In this document: positions 16,931 to 24,119 of the stretch, piece after piece | Numbering within the stretch: position 1 is the stretch's first letter | How the letters are laid out: each line of letters begins with the position of its first letter | Assembly (NCBI GenBank): GCA_900550295.1 | Contig: URRM01000011.1 | Location: 1 to 31,103, forward strand | DNA length: 31,103 nucleotides | Origin: an uncultured bacterium | GTDB taxonomy: Bacteria; Cyanobacteriota; Vampirovibrionia; Gastranaerophilales; Gastranaerophilaceae | Direction: 5' to 3' | Notes under the pieces: model-generated | What the model saw: only the letters and a program-made list of their open reading frames with translations | Told to the model about the DNA's origin: nothing | Databases searched by the model: none | Position numbers and translations under genes: made by a program

Positions 16931-18167
16931 TTTTTATAAGACTCCCAAGTTCTTCACGTTTTGCAGAAATTTGTTCAGAATTTGCAAGATTTTTTACGGA
17001 AACCGTTCCGTTTTGAATTTCATCTTCACCCAAAATTACAGCAAATCGAGCAACTTTTGATGCTTTTTCAAGTTGTTTTGTGAATTTTTTATTTGTCATA
17101 TCAAAATCAACAGACAAGCCGGATTTTCTCATATCGCCGACAAGTTTAATGGCTTCTTCTTGGTTTGTTGAAACAACGTAAGCGTCAAGTTTTTGGGCTT
17201 CTCTTGCAGGTAAAAGTGAAATTAAACGTTCCATTCCCATTGCAAAACCAACAGCCGGAGTATCTTCTCCACCTAAATTTCTAACCAAACTATCATAACG
17301 TCCACCACCGCAAACGGCGTTTTGTGAGCCTAAGTTGTTTGATTTGATTTCAAAAACTGTTCTGTTGTAATAATCCAAACCTCTTACCAAAAGCTTGTTT
17401 ACAGAATATTTAATTCCTAAAACATCTAAATATTTTTTTACTGCTTCAAAGTGGTCATGACATTCCGGACATATAAATTCTGATGTAATAACCTCATTAA
17501 CTTCAGGTTTTTCATAAATTGCTTTACAATCTTCAACTTTACAGTCTAACAAACGCAATGGATTTTTTTCATAACGTTTTTGACAATCAGGACAAAGGTC
17601 TTTTAAATATGGCTTTAAGACTGCTTTTAATTTTGTTTTATATTCTTCACGGCAAGTAGGACAGCCCAAAGAATTGATTTCTACGTCTAAATCGTTCAAA
17701 CCGATTTCGTTTAAATAACTTACAGCAAGTGAAATAGCTTCAACATCAGCTGTAGGTTGAGCAATGCCGAACATTTCCATACCAACTTGGTGGAATTGTC
17801 TTTGACGACCTGCTTGTGGTCGTTCGTATCTGAACATCGGTCCTTTGTACCATAATTTTACCGGTGCAGGAAGTCTGTGCATACCGTTTTCAATGTAAGA
17901 ACGAACAACACCGGCTGTATTTTCAGGACGAAGTGTAAGAGAACGTTCTGATTTTTCAAACGTATACATTTCCTTGTTTACGATGTCTGTTGTATCGCCA
18001 ACACCACGAGCAAAAAGTTCTGTTGCTTCAAAAATTGGTGTTCTAATTTCTTTAAATCCAGCTTTTGAGAAAACTCTGTTTGCTGTGTCTTCAATAAAGT
18101 GCCAACTATCCATTTCTGTTGGCAAAATGTCCTTTGTACCTTTTTGTACTGTAATTATCTTAGCCAT
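16923..18167 (-). CDS. hisS: Histidyl-tRNA synthetase
   Basis: A class II aminoacyl-tRNA synthetase that charges tRNA-His. The 414-residue protein begins with the typical VQKGTKDILP, has motif 2 around GPMFRYERPQAGRQRQFHQ, the histidine-binding GLDYYNRTVFE segment, and motif 3 GFAMGMERL. Residues about 170-245 hold four CxxC-like pairs (CPTC, CPDC, CKVEDC, CPECH), suggesting a zinc-binding insertion. The C-terminal anticodon-binding domain is present. The start is supported by the family N terminus and by a promoter ending exactly seven bases before the ATG. The gene is divergent from hydG and overlaps the nucleotidyltransferase-like gene. Confidence 0.95.
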   Translation of the reverse strand: MAKIITVQKGTKDILPTEMDSWHFIEDTANRVFSKAGFKEIRTPIFEATELFARGVGDTTDIVNKEMYTFEKSERSLTLRPENTAGVVRSYIENGMHRLPAPVKLWYKGPMFRYERPQAGRQRQFHQVGMEMFGIAQPTADVEAISLAVSYLNEIGLNDLDVEINSLGCPTCREEYKTKLKAVLKPYLKDLCPDCQKRYEKNPLRLLDCKVEDCKAIYEKPEVNEVITSEFICPECHDHFEAVKKYLDVLGIKYSVNKLLVRGLDYYNRTVFEIKSNNLGSQNAVCGGGRYDSLVRNLGGEDTPAVGFAMGMERLISLLPAREAQKLDAYVVSTNQEEAIKLVGDMRKSGLSVDFDMTNKKFTKQLEKASKVARFAVILGEDEIQNGTVSVKNLANSEQISAKREELGSLIKNG

Positions 18168-18202
18168 AGAAAAATGTTAGTACAAATAAGTGAAGATGGC
18201 AA
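18165..18202 (-). promoter_or_regulatory. Leaderless promoter of hisS
   Basis: On the minus strand TTGCCA (18097+5 to 18102 numbering: plus-strand positions 18197-18202) is followed by a 17-base spacer, TAACAT (18174-18179) and six bases to the ATG at 18167. There is no Shine-Dalgarno sequence. The -35 box matches five of six consensus bases; the -10 box matches four of six. Confidence 0.5.
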
Positions 18203-18265
18203 GCGATATCAAAAATTGCTCCGGATGTTTTGTTTGAGTTATCATGTAGTTAAGAGGAATTAAAA

Positions 18266-19684
18266 ATGTATAACGTAAAATCACTTAAAGCCGAAGAATT
18301 TATTAATGACGGCGAAATTTTGTCTACGATTGAATATGCTGAACAAAATAAAAATAACAAAGAACTAATCGAAGAAATTTTGAAAAAAGCTGAAGAACGA
18401 AAAGGCTTGTCACATAGAGATGCAAGTGTTTTGTTAGCTTGTGAAGACGAAGAAATTAATAAAAAAATCTACAAATTGGCAGAACAAATTAAAAAAGATT
18501 TTTACGGAAACAGAATTGTACTATTTGCTCCTCTTTATCTTTCAAATTATTGTGTAAATGGTTGTGTATATTGCCCATATCACGCAAAAAATAAAGATAT
18601 TCCCCGTAAAAAAATGACTCAAGAAGAAATTGAACGAGAAGTTATCGCTCTTCAAGATATGGGACATAAACGACTTGCAATTGAAACAGGTGAAGATCCT
18701 GTAAATAATCCAATTGAGTATATTTTAGAAAGTTTAAAAACAATTTATGGCGTAAAGCACAAAAACGGTGCAATTCGTCGTGCAAATGTTAATATTGCTG
18801 CAACTACCGTTGAAAACTATCGAAAATTAAAAGAAGCAGGTATTGGAACATATATTTTATTCCAAGAAACTTATAACAAAGAACGTTATGAACGTTTGCA
18901 CCCAACAGGTCCAAAACATAACTATGCTTACCACACAGAAGCAATGGATAGAGCAATGGAAGGTGGAATTGATGATGTAGGTTTAGGTGTTTTATTCGGA
19001 CTTTCAACTTACAAATATGAATTTGCCGGACTTTTAATGCATGCAGAACACCTAGAAGCTGTACATGGTGTTGGTCCTCATACAATTAGTGTTCCAAGAA
19101 TTAGAAAAGCTAACGACATTGATCCAAGTGCTTTTAAAAATGGTATTAATGACGACACTTTCTGTAAAATTGTAGCTTGTATCAGAATAGCAGTGCCTTA
19201 TACAGGTATGATTGTTTCAACAAGAGAATCAAAAGAAGTTAGAGAAAGAGTTTTGCATTTAGGTATTTCTCAAATCTCCGGTGGCTCAAAAACTTCTGTA
19301 GGTGGATATGATGAAAACGATTATACAGAAGAGGATTCATCACAATTTGATGTTACCGATACAAGAACTTTAGATGAAGTTATGAAGTGGCTTATGGAAA
19401 TAGGTTATCTTCCAAGTTTCTGTACTGCTTGCTACCGTGAAGGTCGTACGGGTGAAAGATTTATGGATATTTGCAAATCAAAACAAATTCAAAACTTTTG
19501 TCATCCAAACGCAATAATGACCTTGAAGGAGTATTTGGAAGATTATGCAAAACCTGAAACAAAAGCCGTTGGTGATAAACTTATTGAAAAAGAAATAGAA
19601 ACTCTTGAAAGTGAAAATGTTAAAAAACAAACAAAAGAAAATGTTAAAAAAATAGCAAACGGCGAAAGAGATTTTAGATTTTAA
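18266..19684 (+). CDS. hydG: [FeFe]-hydrogenase H-cluster maturase HydG
   Basis: HydG is a radical SAM enzyme that cleaves tyrosine to supply CO and cyanide for the di-iron subcluster of [FeFe] hydrogenase. In this 472-residue protein the radical SAM motif is C96-x3-C100-x2-C103 (CVNGCVYC). The C-terminal extension has C386-x2-C389-x22-C412, which binds the second cluster and separates HydG from ThiH. ETGEDP and QISGGSKTSVGGY are also typical. AGAGGAATT precedes the ATG. hydE, hydF and the hydrogenase itself are not in the window. It implies hydrogen-evolving fermentative metabolism. Confidence 0.95.
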   Translation: MYNVKSLKAEEFINDGEILSTIEYAEQNKNNKELIEEILKKAEERKGLSHRDASVLLACEDEEINKKIYKLAEQIKKDFYGNRIVLFAPLYLSNYCVNGCVYCPYHAKNKDIPRKKMTQEEIEREVIALQDMGHKRLAIETGEDPVNNPIEYILESLKTIYGVKHKNGAIRRANVNIAATTVENYRKLKEAGIGTYILFQETYNKERYERLHPTGPKHNYAYHTEAMDRAMEGGIDDVGLGVLFGLSTYKYEFAGLLMHAEHLEAVHGVGPHTISVPRIRKANDIDPSAFKNGINDDTFCKIVACIRIAVPYTGMIVSTRESKEVRERVLHLGISQISGGSKTSVGGYDENDYTEEDSSQFDVTDTRTLDEVMKWLMEIGYLPSFCTACYREGRTGERFMDICKSKQIQNFCHPNAIMTLKEYLEDYAKPETKAVGDKLIEKEIETLESENVKKQTKENVKKIANGERDFRF

Positions 19685-19690
19685 ACTTTG

Positions 19691-20488
19691 TTATAAAATA
19701 TTTTTGCCATTTTTGTCGTACATTTTTTGACGTTGTATTTTTATTTTTTCAATTTCTTTTATGTAATTTTTGCCTATTAAATCACCAACAGAGGAATAAA
19801 ATTTTAAAAGAGCTTGTTCAATATTCTTATGATTCATATTCACCATATCAACAGCCATTTCTTCATTCGAAAGAGCAAGCCTTGTCATATCTCTAAAACC
19901 GCTAGATGCTAGTTTTAAGGCAAGCTTATTGTCTGCGGTTGCTTTAAACAATGCTTGTGCAACTACCATCGGCATATGAGAAATCATTGCAACCGCTTCG
20001 TCATGTTCTTTGACATCTGCAAAAACAACTTCCGCTCCCAGTTGTTCAATTATATAAACCAATTCTGCCAAACTGTTGTTTGTTTCTTGAGTTAAATTTC
20101 GGTTGCAGACAACCCATTTTGCACCTTCAAACATTTCCTTAAAGGAATGTTCAAAACCTTTAAATTCAGTACCTGCCATTGGATGAGTCGGAATAAATGT
20201 GTATTTATATTTTTTGTTTGAAACAAACTCTTTTAACGAGCAAGTATCCGCAACGATAGTATTTTCAGACAAATATTCCTCTAATTTTTGAAGTATATCA
20301 AGCGTTTTGTTCATTGGAGTTGCAACAAAAACAATATTGCAGTCTTTTAATTTGTTATAATCCTCTGAAATATTTTCTTGTAAGCTTTTTTGAGAATTAG
20401 AAATTCCAACGACATCATATTTTAAATTTTCTAATGCTTTAAAAATAGAACCACCAATTAGTCCTAAACCTACAACGCCAATTTTCAT
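19691..20488 (-). CDS. tyrA: Prephenate/arogenate dehydrogenase
   Basis: A 265-residue oxidoreductase for tyrosine synthesis, oxidatively decarboxylating prephenate or arogenate. The Rossmann motif GLGLIGGS is at residues 7-14. FVATPM, the HPMAGTEFKGFEHS segment with its conserved His, and EHDEAVAMISHMPM follow in the family order. No chorismate mutase or ACT domain is fused. The ATG comes one base after the proA stop, so it is the last gene of a proB-proA-tyrA operon. Which substrate it prefers cannot be told. It ends six bases from the convergent hydG stop with no visible terminator between them. Confidence 0.9.
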   Translation of the reverse strand: MKIGVVGLGLIGGSIFKALENLKYDVVGISNSQKSLQENISEDYNKLKDCNIVFVATPMNKTLDILQKLEEYLSENTIVADTCSLKEFVSNKKYKYTFIPTHPMAGTEFKGFEHSFKEMFEGAKWVVCNRNLTQETNNSLAELVYIIEQLGAEVVFADVKEHDEAVAMISHMPMVVAQALFKATADNKLALKLASSGFRDMTRLALSNEEMAVDMVNMNHKNIEQALLKFYSSVGDLIGKNYIKEIEKIKIQRQKMYDKNGKNIL

Positions 20489-20489
20489 T

Positions 20490-21722
20490 CTACAAATCCT
20501 TATGATTAAAATGTCTTACCCCGTCAACGTAATCTTTTACGATATGTCCGTTACCAATAAGTTTGTATTTATAAATAGTTAAACCTTCTAATCCAACAGG
20601 ACCTCTTGCGTGAGTCTTGTTTGTAGAAATTCCGACTTCTGCTCCAAATCCGTATCTAAAACCGTCTGCAAATCTTGTTGATACATTTTGGTAAACTCCC
20701 GCTGAATCAACTTTTTGCATAAATTTTTGAGCATTGGCATTATTGTTTGTAATTATACAATCGGTGTGTCCTGAACCGTAAGTGTTGATATGATTGATTG
20801 CTTCATCTAAGTCTTTAACTGTTTTGTATGCAAGTGTTTTATCACCATGTTCAAAAGCCCAAGTGTCAGGGTTTGAAACAAGCGTAATGTCTGCATTTTT
20901 AAGTTCTTTTAATAATTCATCTTTTCTATTAAACTTTTCATTGATTAATAAAGTTTCAACTGTATTACAAGCGCTTGGATATTGAGTTTTAGCATCAATA
21001 ATTACTTTTTTTGCAATTTCAAAATCTGCACCTTCATCAACGTAAATATGACAAATTCCGTCTGCGTGCCCTAAAACAGGAATTTTAGTATTTTCTTTTA
21101 TAAACTTAACCAATTTGTTACCGCCACGAGGGATAATTAAATCAATGTAAGTATCGCATTTAAGCATTTCTGCAACATCTTCGTGCGTAAAAACTTGTGA
21201 CAAAGCATGTTTTGGAAATTCTTTTATATTACCTAAAACACTATTGATAATTCCTAAAATGGTTTTATTTGTGTTAATTGATTCTTTGCCCCCCTTTAAA
21301 ATAACGGCATTTGAAGATTTTATTGCAAGTGAAGAAATTTGTGCAATAACGTCAGGTCTGGCTTCAAAAATAATTCCAATTACACCAATTGGGCAAGAAA
21401 CTTTGTATAAATTTAAACCTTCATCAAGTTGTCTGGCTAAAAGAGTTTTACCTATAGGCTCTTCAAGTTTTACAACATCTCTGATTCCTTGAATCATATC
21501 ACGCATTTTGTTTTCATCAAGTTTTAACCTGTTAAAAACAGACGGAGAAACGTTATCCTGTGCTTGTTCTAAATCGGTTTTATTTGCTTCAAATATTTTT
21601 TCTTTGTTTTTTTCTATTGCATCAGCAATGTTTAAAAGTGCTTGGTTTTTAATTTCTGTAGTTAATTCAGCCATTTCAAGGCTTGCATTTTTTGCTTGTT
21701 TTGCGATATCTTCAAAGTTCAT
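20490..21722 (-). CDS. proA: Gamma-glutamyl phosphate reductase
   Basis: Second step of proline synthesis: NADPH-dependent reduction of glutamyl 5-phosphate to the semialdehyde. The 410-residue aldehyde-dehydrogenase-fold protein has PIGVIGIIFEARPDV, the ILKGGKE segment, IPRGGNKLV, the catalytic Cys in PSACNTVETLL, and the C-terminal RGPVGLEGLT typical of ProA. It starts seven bases after proB with an AGGTAAATT site. It is framed by proB upstream and tyrA downstream in one operon. proC, the last step, is not in the window. Confidence 0.96.
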   Translation of the reverse strand: MNFEDIAKQAKNASLEMAELTTEIKNQALLNIADAIEKNKEKIFEANKTDLEQAQDNVSPSVFNRLKLDENKMRDMIQGIRDVVKLEEPIGKTLLARQLDEGLNLYKVSCPIGVIGIIFEARPDVIAQISSLAIKSSNAVILKGGKESINTNKTILGIINSVLGNIKEFPKHALSQVFTHEDVAEMLKCDTYIDLIIPRGGNKLVKFIKENTKIPVLGHADGICHIYVDEGADFEIAKKVIIDAKTQYPSACNTVETLLINEKFNRKDELLKELKNADITLVSNPDTWAFEHGDKTLAYKTVKDLDEAINHINTYGSGHTDCIITNNNANAQKFMQKVDSAGVYQNVSTRFADGFRYGFGAEVGISTNKTHARGPVGLEGLTIYKYKLIGNGHIVKDYVDGVRHFNHKDL

Positions 21723-21729
21723 AATTTAC

Positions 21730-22872
21730 CTATAATGTTGTAATGTTGTCACGAGTGATAATAGCATCGTAATTTTTGTATCCCAAAATCTTTAAAATAT
21801 CATCAGAATGACAACCTAAAATCATTTTGCAAGCATCAGAACTATAATTTGCAATTCCTCTGGCAAATTCATTGTCATTTTCATCCATAATTGATACAAC
21901 TTCACCCTTTTTAAATTCGTTGACTACCTTTAAAACCCCGATAGGAAGAAGGCTTGATTCTTTTTCAAGTACAGCTTTTTTAGCACCTTCATTTACAACT
22001 AACTTACCAATAATGTTAGTTGCATAGCCAATCCAACGTTTTTTGCCTGAAAGACTTTCATCTGTCGGTAAAAATCTTGTGCCAATTTCTTTATTAGAGA
22101 AAATTTCTTTAATAACATTAGGCATTTTGCCGTTTGCAATAAGAACTTTTCCTCCAAAACGAGTAACAAGTCTTGCAGCTTCAAGTTTTGTTTTCATTCC
22201 GCCTCTGCCACAATCAGAAACTCCACATGCCATATCCATAATTTCATCGGTAACTTCTTTTACTTCTGTAATTATCTTTGCGTTTTGATTGTCTTTTGGA
22301 TTGCAGTCATAAAGTCCGTTTACGTCAGATAAAATAATTAATAAATCTGCATCAAGTTCACTTGCAACCAAGGCTGAAAGTTTGTCATTATCTGAAAAAC
22401 AAACTTGAGCATCTTTATATAATGTTTCAAGTTCAAATGTTGAAACGGTATCGTTTTGGTTAATTACAGGAACTGTACCCAATTCTAATAGTTTGTTTAA
22501 TGTGTTTCTAAGGTTTAAATATCTTTTTCTTTGAGCAAAATCATCTTCAATTAAAAGAACTTGAGCTGTGTTTATGCCGTAAGCATCAAAACCGTTTTCG
22601 TAGATAGACATCAATTTTGATTGTCCGATTGCTGCGCATGCTTGTTTTAAAACAATATCGTCAGATTTTTCTACATTAAGTTTTTTTCTGCCAAGACCAA
22701 CAGCACCGGAAGTTACTAAAATAACTTCTTTTCCGGCTTTAACAAGTGCGGAAATATCCTCAATGTAAGAGTAAAGACGAGGAAGAGATGCTTCTCCGTC
22801 ATCGTTTCTCAAAACGTTAGTGCCAAGTTTTATAACTATTCTTTTGGCATTAATGAAATCAGTTTTGTTCAT
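21730..22872 (-). CDS. proB: Glutamate 5-kinase with PUA domain
   Basis: First and usually feedback-controlled step of proline synthesis. The 380-residue protein has an amino-acid-kinase domain (about 1-265) with VIKLGTNVL near residue 13, VTSGAVGLGRKKL, NQNDTV, FSDNDKLSALVA and GRGGMKTKLEAA. A C-terminal PUA domain (about 280-370) includes a GKLVVNEGAKKAVLEKESSLLPIG-like segment. The length is that of the long, PUA-containing form. It follows the unknown 150-residue gene by six bases, with a TAGGTAA site before the ATG. Confidence 0.96.
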   Translation of the reverse strand: MNKTDFINAKRIVIKLGTNVLRNDDGEASLPRLYSYIEDISALVKAGKEVILVTSGAVGLGRKKLNVEKSDDIVLKQACAAIGQSKLMSIYENGFDAYGINTAQVLLIEDDFAQRKRYLNLRNTLNKLLELGTVPVINQNDTVSTFELETLYKDAQVCFSDNDKLSALVASELDADLLIILSDVNGLYDCNPKDNQNAKIITEVKEVTDEIMDMACGVSDCGRGGMKTKLEAARLVTRFGGKVLIANGKMPNVIKEIFSNKEIGTRFLPTDESLSGKKRWIGYATNIIGKLVVNEGAKKAVLEKESSLLPIGVLKVVNEFKKGEVVSIMDENDNEFARGIANYSSDACKMILGCHSDDILKILGYKNYDAIITRDNITTL

Positions 22873-22878
22873 AAATGA

Positions 22879-23331
22879 TTACCTATAAAATTTAGTAATT
22901 TCTTCAAAATATTTATCTATTGCTTTATAGCCGTTGTACATTTCACTAGAAATATTTGAATAAGCACTAGCGGTAATGTTTTTAAGCTCTTTCGCTCTAA
23001 TAACAATAATTGCATCGGCATCTTTTCTAAGATCTAAATTATTAGCAAAAGACCATTTTTTCAAAAATTCAATTTCTTCATTAGCTCTTTGAATGGTTGT
23101 ACATTCAAGAGGTTCAAAATCATATCTTTTTAATAAATCGTATTCAGATAGTGAAATTGTTGCCTTTACTGCGTGAGAAGAATACATTCTTTTGATAACA
23201 ACATAGTTATCAGCGGTTCTTTTATGTGAAATTGGAACATCACTCTTTGCAAGTAAAATGGTTTTTAAAAGAGCTGCCCCAAGATCATTATCAAAATTAA
23301 TAATATTTTTTGTAATTAGTTTATTGTCCAT
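22879..23331 (-). CDS. Unknown protein, first gene of the proBA-tyrA operon
   Basis: A 150-residue soluble-looking protein that I do not recognise. It is mixed helix and strand, with no signal peptide, membrane segment or Cys pattern. A longer GTG start at 23349 would add six residues. I prefer the ATG at 23331 because a promoter, ATGACA-17-TATTAT, ends exactly six bases before it, and the longer form would be interrupted by that promoter. It lies six bases upstream of proB and must share its transcript, so a role linked to proline synthesis or its control is possible, though only position supports this. Confidence 0.65.
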   Translation of the reverse strand: MDNKLITKNIINFDNDLGAALLKTILLAKSDVPISHKRTADNYVVIKRMYSSHAVKATISLSEYDLLKRYDFEPLECTTIQRANEEIEFLKKWSFANNLDLRKDADAIIVIRAKELKNITASAYSNISSEMYNGYKAIDKYFEEITKFYR

Positions 23332-23366
23332 AACATAATAATAACTCACACATGGCGGATTGTCAT
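23329..23366 (-). promoter_or_regulatory. Leaderless promoter of the proBA-tyrA operon
   Basis: On the minus strand: ATGACA (23361-23366, five of six matches to TTGACA), a 17-base spacer, TATTAT (23338-23343), then six bases to the ATG at 23331. No Shine-Dalgarno sequence is present. Confidence 0.6.
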
Positions 23367-23381
23367 TTGAATATATATTAA

Positions 23382-23404
23382 TGTTACAAGTAAACTATGT
23401 AACA
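23382..23404. repeat. Seven-base inverted repeat, possible operator
   Basis: TGTTACA (23382-23388) and TGTAACA (23398-23404) are perfect inverted copies separated by nine bases. The element lies about 16 bases beyond the -35 box of the minus-strand operon and upstream of the plus-strand omega-like gene, a place where a dimeric regulator could act on either. No regulator is identified. Confidence 0.4.
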
Positions 23405-23433
23405 AAATGTAAACAATTAATTCAAAATCCTAA

Positions 23434-23495
23434 AGTTTTGATTTGAGTCATCCGATAAAAAATATGTGGATAAAACAAAAACTTAAATCAAAATT
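23434..23495. repeat. Fifteen-base-pair inverted repeat upstream of the omega-like gene
   Basis: Positions 23434-23448 pair with 23481-23495 in fifteen consecutive pairs, two of them G-T. Within the 32-base loop, ATCC (23450-23453) pairs with GGAT (23468-23471). It lies 28 bases before the ATG. There is no T run, so it is not a terminator. It may be an mRNA leader structure or a protein-binding site. Confidence 0.5.
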
Positions 23496-23522
23496 AAATA
23501 ACCAAATGAAAGGGATATGTAT

Positions 23523-23678
23523 ATGTTAAAAAGAATTGAAACTCCAAATTGTAATATTGATAACAGCGTAGAATTTATTTTAAGAGGCGCTAAAAAACGT
23601 CGTTCAATGGCATTGGCTAATGCAAGAATGTTGAACGCAGAACAAGGAATTCAACAAAAATTGGTTGCGGTTAAATAG
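23523..23678 (+). CDS. Short protein resembling RNA polymerase omega subunit
   Basis: A 51-residue protein with AAAGGG eight bases before its ATG and a strong terminator after it, so it is probably real. Residues 12-29 (NIDNSVEFILRGAKKRRS plus M) match the most conserved omega segment, KIxNRFDLVLxAAxRARQM, at the I, N, acidic, L, A and basic positions. Omega (RpoZ) assists assembly and stability of RNA polymerase and is normally 60-90 residues, so this would be short. After the TAG, the same frame continues as NKPENVLAVGSGYV and then a second TAG. That resembles the next conserved omega block, which begins xKPV and ends in a GxI-like tail. It may be a truncated omega; the identification is moderate and the extension is speculative. 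An in-frame ATG at 23517 is too near the ribosome binding site. Confidence 0.5.
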   Translation: MLKRIETPNCNIDNSVEFILRGAKKRRSMALANARMLNAEQGIQQKLVAVK

Positions 23679-23786
23679 AACAAACCAGAAAACGTGCTTG
23701 CAGTTGGTAGTGGATATGTGTAGAAGATGGCTGTAAGTAACGAAAATTAAGTGAGATAGTAAAGATAGTTGAGAGATTTTAATTAT

Positions 23787-23814
23787 AAAGCTGAGCGTGG
23801 TGGCTCAGCTTTTT
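23787..23814 (+). terminator. Rho-independent terminator of the omega-like gene
   Basis: AAAGCTGAGC (23787-23796) pairs perfectly with GCTCAGCTTT (23803-23812) around a GTGGTG loop, followed by TTTT. The 108 bases between the short gene and this hairpin are purine-rich. They could be a plain 3' untranslated region or part of a small RNA. Confidence 0.9.
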
Positions 23815-23851
23815 ATTTGCTTTTTTGTTTTTATGTATAAATGGAAATATA

Positions 23852-23886
23852 TTGAATTTATGATTATTTATAATATAATTAATTGT
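23852..23886 (+). promoter_or_regulatory. Promoter of the small hydrophobic peptide (toxin-like) mRNA
   Basis: TTGAAT (23852-23857), a 16-base spacer and TATAAT (23874-23879) predict a start near 23886, giving a 5' leader of about 78 bases before the peptide ATG. It lies just beyond the terminator of the preceding gene, so the peptide gene is an independent unit. Confidence 0.65.
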
Positions 23887-23906
23887 AAATAAGGGTAAGC
23901 TCCAAA

Positions 23907-23957
23907 ACCCCTGACACACTAACAATCTATTAGCGACATAGAGTGGAAAGGGGGTGG
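23907..23957 (+). promoter_or_regulatory. Leader hairpin that can hide the Shine-Dalgarno sequence
   Basis: In the predicted leader, CCCCT (23908-23912) can pair with AGGGG (23949-23953), CACT (23917-23920) with AGTG (23942-23945), and CTAT (23927-23930) with ATAG (23938-23941). The outer pairing covers the heart of the ribosome binding site AAGGGGGTGG (23948-23957). Occlusion of this kind is a known feature of type I toxin mRNAs. Confidence 0.5.
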
Positions 23958-23963
23958 TATAAT

Positions 23964-24035
23964 ATGAATAGAATAATAAAAGATACCCTAATGCTACTAG
24001 GATATCTTTTACAAATTATTTCTATTTTCATTTAG
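23964..24035 (+). CDS. 23-residue hydrophobic peptide, candidate type I toxin
   Basis: The ORF encodes a peptide starting MNRIIKDTLMLLGY and ending LLQIISIFI: a charged N terminus and one hydrophobic helix long enough to cross a membrane. It is preceded at six bases by AAGGGGGTGG, nearly the full complement of the 16S rRNA tail and the strongest such site I see in the window. It has its own promoter, a leader hairpin over that site, and an opposing promoter that should make an antisense RNA over its 3' half. Type I toxins such as TisB, Ibs, Fst and TxpA are small membrane peptides of this sort. I recognise no particular family. A regulatory or leader peptide is the main alternative. Confidence 0.6.
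   Translation: MNRIIKDTLMLLGYLLQIISIFI
23978..24010 (-). terminator. Terminator hairpin of the antisense RNA
   Basis: Minus strand: AAAAGATATCC, an 11-base loop, then GGGTATCTTTT and ATTATT. The stem lies inside the peptide ORF of the opposite strand, which constrains its codons. Confidence 0.6.
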
Positions 24036-24044
24036 GGGTGACAT

Positions 24045-24075
24045 GTTGGTTAGGTTTTACGGGAACTTAACCAAC
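24045..24075 (+). terminator. 3' hairpin of the toxin-like mRNA
   Basis: GTTGGTTAGGTT (24045-24056) pairs with AACTTAACCAAC (24064-24075) around a TTACGGG loop: twelve pairs, one G-U on the plus strand. On the minus strand that pair becomes A-C, so the stem is better on the plus strand. An outer AGGG/CCCT pairing (24034-24037 with 24077-24080) extends it. The following T run is poor, so it may be a stability or recognition hairpin rather than a classical terminator. Confidence 0.55.
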
Positions 24076-24087
24076 TCCCTTATCTAT

Positions 24088-24115
24088 ATTATATCGTATT
24101 TTTCTAAATTTTCAA
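24088..24115 (-). promoter_or_regulatory. Promoter of the predicted antisense RNA
   Basis: On the minus strand TTGAAA (24110-24115) is followed after 16 bases by a perfect TATAAT (24088-24093). The next minus-strand gene upstream ends at 24120, and no coding gene follows this promoter in its direction for about 750 bases. An RNA gene is the natural product. Confidence 0.65.
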
Positions 24116-24119
24116 CCCT

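Larger units (their letters stand above)
23972..24081 (-). ncRNA. Predicted antisense RNA (candidate antitoxin)
   Basis: A minus-strand promoter predicts a start near 24081. The hairpin 24000-24010 / 23978-23988 followed by TTTTATTATT (minus strand) would end the RNA near 23972, giving about 110 bases. On the minus strand this stem has eleven continuous pairs (one U-G), whereas on the plus strand the same position is an A-C mismatch, so the stem appears tuned as a minus-strand terminator. The RNA would be fully complementary to the second half of the peptide ORF and to its 3' hairpin. Confidence 0.55.

Noticed and set aside
23676..23678. Genome-wide recoding of TAG as a sense codon
   Set aside because: TAG ends pnuC, the GNAT gene, proA, the exported coiled-coil gene and others at family-appropriate positions, so it is a normal stop here.
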